Assembly (NCBI GenBank): GCA_016717005.1
Contig: JADJUF010000007.1
Coordinates: 564,001 to 628,000 of the forward strand
Direction: 5' to 3'
DNA from: Myxococcales bacterium
Lineage (GTDB): Bacteria; Myxococcota_A; Polyangia; Haliangiales; Haliangiaceae
DNA: 64,000 bases
The translations under genes were made by a program, and so were the position numbers. Positions within the stretch are counted from its first letter, which is position 1, and each line of letters begins with the position of its first letter. Below the pieces are notes generated by a model that saw nothing but the letters and a program-made list of their open reading frames with translations, did no database searches and was not told the origin of the DNA. Positions 29,000 to 36,989 of this stretch are shown here, one piece after another.

Positions 29000-30783
29000 T
29001 CAAGACGCCCTCACCCGCGGCGCCAGCGAGCTCAAGAGATCGCTGCGCGTGACGATTCCGATCGCGCGGGTCGTGTCGATCGGGTCGACGATCACGATCC
29101 GGCCGACCCCAGCCGCGGCCATGCGGTCCGCGGCGATGCGCGCGCTCTCCTTCGGCAGCGCCACGACCGGCGGACGAGCGAGCAGCGTGGCCACCCGCGT
29201 GTCACCCTCCGCGACGGCGAGCTCGGCGCGGGTGATGACGCCGAGCAATCGGACACCGTCGAGCACCGGGAACGCCTGGTGATGCGGGCCGAGACCAGCG
29301 AGCGCGACGGCCGCCGACTCGTTCGCGTCGACGGTACACAACGCTCTCGACGCGAGCTCGGCGAGGCGCACGTGCGCGAGCCGGTCCACCGCGTAGTCCG
29401 CGGCGACCTCCAGCCCGCGTCGCGCGAGCTTCTCCGTCATGATCGTCGTCCTCATCATCAGACACGACACGAAGTACGCCGACGTCACGCCGGTGACGAC
29501 CGCGACCGCCGAGCCGAGCTGATGCGTCGACTCGATCGCGAACGCGATCGAGGCGAGCAGCGCGCGCGATGCGCCCGCGAACATCGCCGCCATCCCGACG
29601 AGCGCACCGACGCGGGGATCGAGGCCGAGTCCAGGTGCGACCGCCGCGGCGCCGGCCACGAGCAGCCAGCCGAGCCCGCTCCCGAGGGTGAGCAACGGCG
29701 CAAGCGTGCCGCCTGCCGTGCCGCTGCCAAGTGCGATCGCCCACGACACGAACTTTGCAGCGCACAAGACCGCGATCGTGGCGGCCGTCATCCGACCACC
29801 GAGCGCCGCCTCGATATTGTCGTAGCCCACGCCGAGCGTGCGTGGCACCACGAGGCCAACGGCGCCCACGACGACCGCGCCGAGGGCTGGCCACCACATC
29901 CAGTGAACCGGCAGGCGCTCGAAGAGATCCTCGATCAGGTAGACGGCGCGTGTCACGTACGTCGAGACCGCGCCGATCGCGATGCCGGCCAGCGCCGCGA
30001 CCACGATCGCCGCACCGTCCGGCGCCCCGAGGTCCGGCATCGCGAAGCACGCCGCGCCGCCGTGGATCCACAGGCGCAGCCCCCGGCCGCGGCCGTCGCG
30101 AGTGCGACGGGCACGACCGATCGTGCGCGGTACTCGAACAGCAGGAGCTCGATCGCGATCAAGACCGCCGCGACCGGTGTGCCGAAGATCGCGGTCATGC
30201 CGGCCGCCGCGCCGGCGGCCAGGAGCGTCTTGCGCTCGGCCGTCGTGACATGAATGAGCTGCCCGAGCGCCGAGCCGAGCGCGCCGCCCGTCGCGATGAT
30301 CGGGCCCTCGGCGCCGAACGGGCCACCCGTGCCGATCGCGATCGCCGACGAGACCGGTTTCAGGAACGTGACCTTCATCGGGATGCGGCTCTCGTTGGTG
30401 AGGATCTGCTCCATCGCCTCGGGAATGCCGTGCCCGCGGATCGCACGTGAGCCATAGCGCGCCATCAGTCCCACGACGATCCCGCCGACGACCGGCACGA
30501 CCACGCCGCCGACTCCGAGGTGGTTCCCCGCCGGTGACGCGGCGTCCAGCGATACGCGCCCGTAGTATACGAGGTTCGTGATCAGGGCGATCGCGCGCAC
30601 GAGGACCTCGGCGACGCCCGTCGCAGCGACCGCCAGCGCGATCGCGAGCCCGGCGATCCACGCGTCACGGCTGTCCATCACCGCAGGCGGGCCACCGACG
30701 TGGTCGCGCGCGAGCGTGGCCGCCAGCGATGGCGCGACCAGCAGCCCGGGCGTCCGGGCCGGGTGAGGCTGGTCAGCGGACAC
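29000..30783 (-). CDS. ClC-family chloride/anion channel with CBS pair, one frameshift
   Basis: The reconstructed protein has about 594 residues. ClC signature motifs are GHGIPEAME (GxGIP), GPFGAEGPII (the gating-glutamate EGP motif) and GSGTAGGTLAP (GxFxP-like). Ten or more hydrophobic helices are followed by two CBS domains near the C-terminus (VDANESAAVAL and IVDPIDTTRAIGIVTRSDLL). A frameshift near 30080 lies in a run of five G, where one added G restores the reading from ALATAAAGG to LRLWIHGG. GTG 30783 is the chosen start because GAGG precedes it; GTG or ATG further up are possible. ClC proteins transport chloride and, in plants, nitrate. It is divergent from the MarR gene. Confidence 0.85.
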
Positions 30784-30869
30784 GCGCGAACCTCGACGCA
30801 ACCGCCTCGTTGCGCGACCCCGGTCGGCCCGCCCTGTGGTCGCCATCGTTGCAAAGATCGTCTATTTAG

Positions 30870-30881
30870 GTGGGACCCCAC
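30870..30881. promoter_or_regulatory. inverted repeat GTGGG-AC-CCCAC between ClC and MarR genes
   Basis: The 12-base element lies in the 172-base divergent gap, 75 bases before the MarR start. An AT-rich patch (GTCTATTTAG) lies just to its left. A MarR regulator acting on its own and the neighbouring gene's promoter is usual for such an arrangement, so this is a candidate operator. Nothing else supports it. Confidence 0.3.
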
Positions 30882-30955
30882 ATATCACACCGGCCGAATC
30901 TTGTGGGCGCCCATGGATGCGATCCGCGCCTGCGGCTAACCTCCGACGGAGTTCG

Positions 30956-31540
30956 ATGACGCTGACCGACACCGAGCCGGCCGCCGTGATGGTCGCGTTG
31001 CGACGGATCGTCCGGCACCTGCGCCTCGCCGATCGCCAGATCGAAGCGGCGTCGGGCGTGTCGGCCGCCCAGCTATTCGTGCTCCACACGCTCGTCGATT
31101 CGGGTCCGCTGTCCCTCGCGGAGGTGGCCGAGCGCAGCCTGACAGATCACAGCTCCGTATCGACGGTCGTCTCCCGGTTGGTCAAGCGTGGGCTGGTGTC
31201 CCGGAGAACCTCGCCGTCCGATCGTCGGCGCCTCGACCTGCGCATCACCGCCGCGGGGCGCCAGGTCATCGCGACCGCGCCGCCGATGCCCCAGCCGCGG
31301 ATCATCACGGCGATCCGCACGATGCCTGCCGCACGCCGCGCCGAGATGGTGTCCATGCTGGAGTGCCTCGCTGCCGCCATGGGCGCCGACGAGGTCGCGC
31401 CGCGCATGCTGTTCGAAGACGAGCAACCAGTGCCGGGCGCACTGAACGAGCGGCCTCGTCATGGAGCAAGGAGCCCCGCGGCGCGCGCGTCGAACCCCGC
31501 CGGCCCATCGTCGAGGAACGTGCGCACTCGGCGCAGCTAG
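30956..31540 (+). CDS. MarR-family transcriptional regulator
   Basis: ATG 30956 is used because GGAG lies nine bases upstream; the frame is open further up but without support. The 194-residue protein has a winged helix of MarR type. The recognition part is LAEVAERSLTDHSSVSTVVSRLVKRGLV followed by the wing SRRTSPSDRRRLDLRIT, and the dimerisation helices are at either end. The last 50 residues are basic and P/S-rich and look disordered. MarR proteins are usually repressors relieved by small ligands, often anionic or oxidising compounds. The divergent ClC gene is the probable target. Confidence 0.88.
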   Translation: MTLTDTEPAAVMVALRRIVRHLRLADRQIEAASGVSAAQLFVLHTLVDSGPLSLAEVAERSLTDHSSVSTVVSRLVKRGLVSRRTSPSDRRRLDLRITAAGRQVIATAPPMPQPRIITAIRTMPAARRAEMVSMLECLAAAMGADEVAPRMLFEDEQPVPGALNERPRHGARSPAARASNPAGPSSRNVRTRRS

Positions 31541-31733
31541 AGCCAGCTTGACTCATCCTGGAGGCGGACAGCCGCTCGCGGGTGCGCGACATCCACGCCG
31601 GCGATGGCCACGGCAAGGGCGTCACGGGTCGCGCCGTGCTCGCTTCATCGCGGGCCCCTGCCGCCCGCGTACGATCGGTGATGGGGATGTTGTCCGTGTC
31701 GGGGATGCTGCTGTCGCACTTGTAGTCGGTCAT
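31305..31733 (-). CDS. possible small hypothetical protein
   Basis: ATG 31733 follows a good ribosome-binding site (AGGAG, eight bases upstream) and begins MTDYKCDSSIPDTDNIPI. The first 40 residues are unlike the shadow frames around them. The rest is basic, R/S-rich and antisense to the 3' end of the MarR gene, so the true end may be earlier, with a frameshift. No family is recognised. This is the only candidate in the gap of nearly 400 bases up to 31929. Confidence 0.35.
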   Translation of the reverse strand: MTDYKCDSSIPDTDNIPITDRTRAAGARDEASTARPVTPLPWPSPAWMSRTRERLSASRMSQAGSSCAECARSSTMGRRGSTRAPRGSLLHDEAARSVRPALVARLRTACAARPRRRPWRQRGTPAWTPSRRGVRQASCGSP

Positions 31734-31928
31734 CGAGAACTCCTGTCTGCCCAAGGCAGCACCGGGGTCCACACGCGCCAACTGCTGGCGCGCGGGACCC
31801 GCTGCGGTCCACCCACCCCTGTCTGAGACTCCCGGCCAGCTTCCCTCGCTCGACCCACCGAGGTCACACTGACCGCGATGTCGTGCGCGTCGATCGATCG
31901 GCGCGCAGTCGTCACGAATGCTCGCCGC

Positions 31929-32531
31929 TCACCTCCTCTCCTTCGGCGTCCGCTCGGTGCGGATCGCCTCGGGCCGCGCCGACTGGCTCGGGCCGTCCGT
32001 CGAGATCGGCCGTTGAACCGTCCCCGGCTCGCGCGCCATCGCGATGGGCGCTGTGTCCGCGCCCGCGTCCTGGTGCGCGAGGCGCTCGAGCAGCGCGCGG
32101 ATGCTGTCGCAGATGGGCACGGCGGCAGCGAGCAGCGCCGGGGCGTCGGCGCGGTGGAACACCATCACCTCGCCCGCGCTGTGCGCCAGCTCGGCTACGC
32201 CGGCGAGGTCTCCGACCTGGGCCACCGTCATGCGGACGTCCGGCAGCGCACAGCCTGGGTGCGTGCGCGCCAGCGCCTCCAGGCGCAAGCGGTCGGCCAT
32301 CACGGCGCGCGCGACCGCGCGGAGGTGCGCCGGGAACACGGCACGGTGTGGGGCCCACGGCTGCTTGCCCGCGATCACCTGGTGCGCCGCATGCCGCACG
32401 ACCCGAGGCGGCTCGAGGCCCAGGCCCAGGCTCCCGACGACCAGCGCGAAGCCCTCGGCGTACGCCAGCAGCCCAAGCACCTCGGTCACGGTCGTCTGTC
32501 GCAGCGCGATGCGCGCGATCGTCGGGGTCAT
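31929..32531 (-). CDS. hypothetical protein downstream of FHA regulator
   Basis: ATG 32531 gives 200 residues beginning MTPTIARIALRQTTV; the frame is open upstream but that part overlaps low-complexity sequence. It is largely helical (LRAVARAVMADRLRLEALAR, VAQVGDLAGVAELAHSAGEVMVF) with a disordered, basic C-terminus. The gene lies 61 bases after the stop of the FHA gene in the same direction, so the two may form an operon. No conserved domain is recognised. Confidence 0.5.
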   Translation of the reverse strand: MTPTIARIALRQTTVTEVLGLLAYAEGFALVVGSLGLGLEPPRVVRHAAHQVIAGKQPWAPHRAVFPAHLRAVARAVMADRLRLEALARTHPGCALPDVRMTVAQVGDLAGVAELAHSAGEVMVFHRADAPALLAAAVPICDSIRALLERLAHQDAGADTAPIAMAREPGTVQRPISTDGPSQSARPEAIRTERTPKERR

Positions 32532-32592
32532 CACGCGGACCACCAGCCCACCCACCACACGCCGACGTTCGCCGCGCCCGCGAGCTCGCCCA

Positions 32593-33708
32593 TCACCGCC
32601 CCTCCGGTCCGCGGCGCCGGCGCTGACGTACCAGGACACCGACGCGTTCGAGCGCCTCGCTCAGCGTCGTCGAATCGACCGCGAGCACGCGCGCCGCGGC
32701 GCTGACGTTGCCGCCCGCGCCCAGGTAGGCGCCCAGGCGCGGCGCCGTGCGCCGCAGGTCGAGCTGATTGTCGGGCCACGCGAACCGGACCATCGCCTCC
32801 TGGCGATCGACGGGTAGCTCGGCGAACCGGTGCACGCTGCCCAGCTCGACGAGCAGCGCGTCGAGGAGCGCTGGCACGTCGCTGGGCCGGGCGCTGATCG
32901 GCGGCACCTGGATCTCCTCCAGGCGACGCGCGCGCTCCGCCAGCGAGCCGAGCGCGCTCTCGAGCGTCGGCGCCGCGACGATGGCCCGCGCCCGCGCGCG
33001 GGGGCCAAACAAGGCCGTGACCAGGTGCGCGCTCGCGTGCTTGCCGCGCAGGGGGCGCAGATCCACGAACATCGATCCGGCCTCGACCCGGGCGAGCGCC
33101 GCCGCGACCCCGGTCCGCGTCATCAGCGCGTCGAGCACGACGAACGGCTGGTCGCGGCGTGGCGACGCGCGGTGCAGCGCCGCGGCGAGCAGCTCGGGCT
33201 CGCTACCCTGCGGGCCGGTCACGAGCAGCGGCGGTTGCTCGCGCTGCGCCACGTCGACCAGGGCCTGGTCGATCACGGCGTGCGCGTCGTAGCCGAGCGC
33301 CCGCTGCAACGCGACGCGCAGCGCGACGAGGTGATCATCGAGCGCCAGCAGCTCAGTCGCGCCCACGGTGAAGCGCTCGCCCGCGAGCAGCGGCGCGCGC
33401 TCCTCGCGACGTCCGCCGAAGTACGTCCCGTTCTGCGAGTGGTTGGTCACCACCAGCCAGTTGCCGTCGCGCTCCAGCCGAGCGTGCAACCGCGAGACGT
33501 ACTGGTGCGGGAGACTCAGATCGATCTGGGTCGGGATCCCAGAGCCGAGGGTGAACGCGAACCGCGTGCGGTCGAGATGAAAGGTCAGCTCGTCGCCGAA
33601 CACCTTGATCTGGGTCACCGCATCGGACGGCGGGAGCGGCCCCGCCTCGACGCGCGCGAGCGGGTCGGTCGACTGGTTCAGGTTGGTCCGGTCACTGGCA
33701 GGTGCCAT
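32593..33708 (-). CDS. FHA-domain regulator with degenerate sigma-54 AAA domain and Fis-type HTH
   Basis: Residues about 45-120 form an FHA domain (FTLGSGIPTQIDLSLP, VSRLHARLERDG, NHSQNGTYFGG). A domain laid out like a sigma-54 activator AAA+ module follows (LLVTGPQGSEPELLAAALHRAS to QVPPISARPSDVPALLDALL). A C-terminal Fis-like helix-turn-helix ends the protein (GGNVSAAARVLAVDSTTLSEALERV). The Walker A position reads GPQGSEPE instead of GETGTGKE, and the GAFTGA loop is not present, so ATP hydrolysis and sigma-54 contact are doubtful. It is divergent from the Ser/Thr kinase at 33931, and the FHA domain could bind that kinase's phosphothreonines. Confidence 0.82.
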   Translation of the reverse strand: MAPASDRTNLNQSTDPLARVEAGPLPPSDAVTQIKVFGDELTFHLDRTRFAFTLGSGIPTQIDLSLPHQYVSRLHARLERDGNWLVVTNHSQNGTYFGGRREERAPLLAGERFTVGATELLALDDHLVALRVALQRALGYDAHAVIDQALVDVAQREQPPLLVTGPQGSEPELLAAALHRASPRRDQPFVVLDALMTRTGVAAALARVEAGSMFVDLRPLRGKHASAHLVTALFGPRARARAIVAAPTLESALGSLAERARRLEEIQVPPISARPSDVPALLDALLVELGSVHRFAELPVDRQEAMVRFAWPDNQLDLRRTAPRLGAYLGAGGNVSAAARVLAVDSTTLSEALERVGVLVRQRRRRGPEGR

Positions 33709-33838
33709 GGTGCCTACTCATACGATGCGATGCCCGTCCGCCTACCCGGTTGTGGGGTCACTGCGGACATTCCGCGATCCACCCCCGAACTCTGCCATCC
33801 ATCTAGAATCGCGGACAAATTCAAGGCTACTTCAGTTA

Positions 33839-33872
33839 GGGGGTCAAGTCCGGATTTTCATCACTTGCCCCC
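33839..33872. repeat. REP-like hairpin, copy 1
   Basis: GGGGGTCAAGTCCGGATTTT leads into CATCACTTGCCCCC, giving a stem of GGGG(T)CAAGT against ACTTGCCCC with one bulge. A similar element is at 41258-41291 (GGGGGGAAGTCCGGATTCCC then AGCACCTGCCCCC). Both share AAGTCCGGATT and both end 42-59 bases before a plus-strand start codon. A weaker relative is at 33751-33788. They could be repetitive extragenic palindromes or regulatory hairpins. Confidence 0.6.
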
Positions 33873-33930
33873 GAATGCAGGTTTTTGAGTTCCATCGGCG
33901 GCGCCGCTGGGATAAGCGTAAGAGGAGTCG

Positions 33931-35385
33931 ATGAATCCGATGGAGCCTAGGGTGGCGGGGCCGGCGGCAGCGGCGGCGACGATCGGCCCGTACGAGATCG
34001 TCCGCAAGCTGGGCGCCGGCGGCATGGGCCAGGTGTTCCTGGCGCGGCACGCGGTGCTCGGGCGCGAGGTCGTGGTCAAGCAGATCCTGCCGGCGCTGGC
34101 GACGTACCCGGCGGCGGTCGCGCGGTTCATCGTCGAAGCCCAGGCCGCGGCTCGCCTCGCGCATCGCCATGTCGTCGTCATCCACGACTGCCAGACCGAC
34201 GCGCACGGCGTTCCGTACCTCGTGCTCGAGTACCTGCGCGGGTGCTCGGTCGCCGAGTGGCTGGAGCGATGGCAGCGGCGCGCCGCGTCCGGCGCGCCCA
34301 AGCCAGTGTCTCCGGGCCTCGTGCTGGTGGTGCTCGCCCAGGCCGCCGCCGGGATCGCCCACGCCCACGCCCACGGGATCATCCATCGCGACATCAAGCC
34401 CGACAACCTGTTCCTGACGGCCGCGCCCGCCGAGGACGCAGCCCGGCTCGCCGCGGCCGGTCTGCGGACCGACCTCCACATCAAGGTTCTCGACTTCGGC
34501 ATCGCCAAGCTCGCCGAGGGGCTCGGGGCCGGCACCGGCACAGGACTCGCGGTCGGCACCCCGGCGTACATGAGCCCGGAGCAGCTCAAGGACGCCAAGC
34601 ACATCGACCTCCGCGCCGACATCTACAGCCTCGGCGTCGTCGCGTACCAGCTGCTCACTGGCGGAACCCTGCCCTGGGGCGACAGCTCGCCCGTGACCAT
34701 CTACGAGCGCCAGAGCCTCGAGCCCGCGCCCGATCCGCGCGTTGGCGCGCCTGACCTCCCGCGCGAGCTGTCCGACGTCGTGCGCCGGTCGATGGCGCGG
34801 CAGCTCGACGCGCGCTGGGCCACGATCGGCGACTTCATCCGCGCGTTCGCGGCCGCGACGCCCGCCGCGGACGGACTGCCCGACGGGATGCGGATCCTGG
34901 CGGCGTACGCCCCCGAGCTGCTCACCGCGTCCCCGGCGCCGGCGCCGCTCGCCGGCCCCGCGACCGACGCGCTCCCACCGGGTGTCATCGCCGCCGCCGC
35001 CATGCCCACGACCCTCGGCAGCAGCGCGCACCCACGCGCCCTGGTTCCTCCCGGCCGGCCACGGCGCGGGCTGATCGTCGCGCTCGGCGCCGCAACGGTC
35101 GCGGGTGTGGTCGTTGCGATCGTGCTCGCATCGAGCGGCGGCACAACGCCGCCCTCGGGCGCCGCCCAGGCCGCCGCGGGCACCGCGGTCGATGGCGGCG
35201 TCGAGACGGACGCGTCGGCGCTCGACGCCGCGACCCTCGCACCGCCGCCCGTCGATGCCGCCACGCCGATCGATGCCGGCCCGGCCGCGGACGCCGCGCC
35301 TCGTCGACGAACCACGTCACCACCTCCGCGCGACGGCGCCGGCAGCGGTTCGACCCGCGGATATCGCGACGTCTTGAAGCCTTAG
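33931..35385 (+). CDS. Ser/Thr protein kinase (Hanks type), membrane-bound
   Basis: The 484-residue protein has all kinase motifs: glycine loop LGAGGMGQVF near residue 31, catalytic lysine in VVKQILP, HRDIKPDN near 153, DFGIAK near 188 and the activation segment with GTPAYMSPEQL. One transmembrane helix is near residues 372-390 (LIVALGAATVAGVVVAIVLA). A short extracytoplasmic tail follows, rich in T, A and D. This is a typical myxobacterial Pkn. The gene is divergent from the FHA regulator, which may read its phosphorylation. An outer-membrane protein set follows with a seven-base gap. Confidence 0.95.
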   Translation: MNPMEPRVAGPAAAAATIGPYEIVRKLGAGGMGQVFLARHAVLGREVVVKQILPALATYPAAVARFIVEAQAAARLAHRHVVVIHDCQTDAHGVPYLVLEYLRGCSVAEWLERWQRRAASGAPKPVSPGLVLVVLAQAAAGIAHAHAHGIIHRDIKPDNLFLTAAPAEDAARLAAAGLRTDLHIKVLDFGIAKLAEGLGAGTGTGLAVGTPAYMSPEQLKDAKHIDLRADIYSLGVVAYQLLTGGTLPWGDSSPVTIYERQSLEPAPDPRVGAPDLPRELSDVVRRSMARQLDARWATIGDFIRAFAAATPAADGLPDGMRILAAYAPELLTASPAPAPLAGPATDALPPGVIAAAAMPTTLGSSAHPRALVPPGRPRRGLIVALGAATVAGVVVAIVLASSGGTTPPSGAAQAAAGTAVDGGVETDASALDAATLAPPPVDAATPIDAGPAADAAPRRRTTSPPPRDGAGSGSTRGYRDVLKP

Positions 35386-35392
35386 GAACGTC

Positions 35393-36280
35393 ATGCGCCC
35401 AGTCACCCTCGCCACGCTCGCGCTCGCCGTCGTCCTCGCCGCGATCACCGCCCGGCCCGCAGCCGCGCAGAAGTCGTGCGACTTCCTGGTGCCACCGTCG
35501 GGCGGCGCGTTCGAGATCGCGGTGCATCCGGCCTACCTCACGAGCCTGCAGTTCCCGAACAAGCTCACCAGCGCCAACACGAGCGACCTGGCCGAGTACG
35601 AGATCCGCAAGGACGGGGACACCGGCCTGCTCATCCGCCCCAAGGCCGCGTCGGTGCCGCCGGCCAACATCAACGCGCAGAGCGGACCGATCCGCGTCAG
35701 CGTCGGCCTGCGCACCGTCGCCGACGCCAAGGACGCGTGCGCCCTCGTGACCTTCACCGCCACCACCGAGGAGGAAGCCCGCCAGCGCGCGATCGACGAG
35801 GCCGTCGCCGCCCAGACTGCCGCGCTCAAGGCCGAGGTCGCCGCGGTCAAGCGCGACATCGCCGCGCAGGTCCGAGCCCAGCTCGACGCCGCCATCGCCG
35901 ACCGCGCGATGGCGCGGCTCGACCTCGCGCGCCTGACCGCGGTCGAGCGCAACGACGACGGGGTCGTGGTGTGGGCCCTGCGCGCGGTCTACCTCGGCAG
36001 CGCGCTGCTGGTGAACGTCGAGATCGAGAACCGCTCGGGGGCGACCTTCCGTGTCGCCGGGCTCGAGCTGCGCGACGGCGCCAAGAACCTCGCGACCGCG
36101 GCGCGCCTCGCCACTGGCGCCAGCGCCGGCATCGTCGGTACGGTCGCCTCGGGCGCCAAGGTCCGCGGCGTGGTCGTGGTGCGCGACGCCAGTCAGCTCA
36201 CCGGCAAGGACCTGGTCCTGGTGGTGCGCACGCCCGACGGCAAGGGCCAGATCACCGTGCGCAAGCTGGGACTCCGGTAG
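35393..36280 (+). CDS. secreted DUF2381-like (VirB9-fold-like) protein
   Basis: The 295-residue protein has a signal peptide (LAVVLAAITARPAAAQ). A beta-rich N-terminal part (FEIAVHPAYLTSLQFPNKLT, LIRPKAASVPPANINAQ) is followed by a helical stretch rich in A, E and R (EEEARQRAIDEAVAAQTAAL). A second beta part ends the protein (LLVNVEIENRSGATFRVAGL). This resembles the myxobacterial DUF2381/TIGR02268 proteins that sit beside Ser/Thr kinase genes. The helical middle is the same kind of spacer. It starts seven bases after the kinase stop, so co-expression is likely. Function is unknown; periplasmic location is inferred. Confidence 0.7.
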   Translation: MRPVTLATLALAVVLAAITARPAAAQKSCDFLVPPSGGAFEIAVHPAYLTSLQFPNKLTSANTSDLAEYEIRKDGDTGLLIRPKAASVPPANINAQSGPIRVSVGLRTVADAKDACALVTFTATTEEEARQRAIDEAVAAQTAALKAEVAAVKRDIAAQVRAQLDAAIADRAMARLDLARLTAVERNDDGVVVWALRAVYLGSALLVNVEIENRSGATFRVAGLELRDGAKNLATAARLATGASAGIVGTVASGAKVRGVVVVRDASQLTGKDLVLVVRTPDGKGQITVRKLGLR

Positions 36281-36927
36281 TGCGTCGACGCGTCGTCATC
36301 ACGCTCGTGCTCGGCGCGCTGGCGCCGGTGACGGGGCGCGCCGCGCGTGCCGATCGCTTCGAGGCCTCGCTCGCGGGCGCGGCCCACGGCGGGGTCGCGC
36401 GGGTCGGGGAGACCGGCGCGTCGACGACCAGCGTCCCCACGATCGGCGCGACCGCACGCGCGACCTACGCCTGGCGCAACGCCCTGGCCTGGGACCTCCA
36501 GCTCGGCGCCGCGCTCACCCAGCCGGCCACGTTCGCCGACGCCGAGATGGACGTGAACGGTCGCCCCGAGCGCGGCGCGGTCACCCGGCGCACGATCACG
36601 ACCGCCGCGCAGCTCGGCGCCGAGCTGCGCCTGGGCGCGCGCACCGTCCCCACCCTGCGCCTCGGCCTCGGCCCGCAGCTGCGCTACCGCACCGCGTCCG
36701 ATCTGGGCTCGTTCCCCGACGCCGTGCCCGCCGCGCTCGGCGTCGACGCCGTCGTCTCGGTCGGGCTCGGGATCGATCTGCGCCTCGATCGCCACCGCGT
36801 GATCGGCGTCGCGCTCCAGCTCGACCACGCCCAGCCGCTCGGCGACGCCCCGGCCCTCGACGTGATCGCGCTCAACGTCCGCGTCGCGCACTTCTGGTAT
36901 CCCCGCTGGGGAGCGCCGTCGTGGTGA
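36280..36927 (+). CDS. outer-membrane beta-barrel-like protein
   Basis: GTG 36280 overlaps the last base of the preceding stop (TAGTG). The 215 residues have a signal peptide (RVVITLVLGALAPVTG...) and then alternating strands with aromatic and glycine positions (TYAWRNALAWDLQLGAALTQ, LGLGPQLRYRTASD) as in small outer-membrane barrels. The C-terminus ends in VRVAHFWYPRWGAPSW, not the canonical terminal F. It probably works with the DUF2381-like protein. No specific family is recognised. Confidence 0.65.
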   Translation: MRRRVVITLVLGALAPVTGRAARADRFEASLAGAAHGGVARVGETGASTTSVPTIGATARATYAWRNALAWDLQLGAALTQPATFADAEMDVNGRPERGAVTRRTITTAAQLGAELRLGARTVPTLRLGLGPQLRYRTASDLGSFPDAVPAALGVDAVVSVGLGIDLRLDRHRVIGVALQLDHAQPLGDAPALDVIALNVRVAHFWYPRWGAPSW

Positions 36928-36989
36928 CCGCTCGGCGGTCATTGACCGCGCCCCCGATCCTCGCTACCGCTCGCGCTGGAGGTCGTCTG

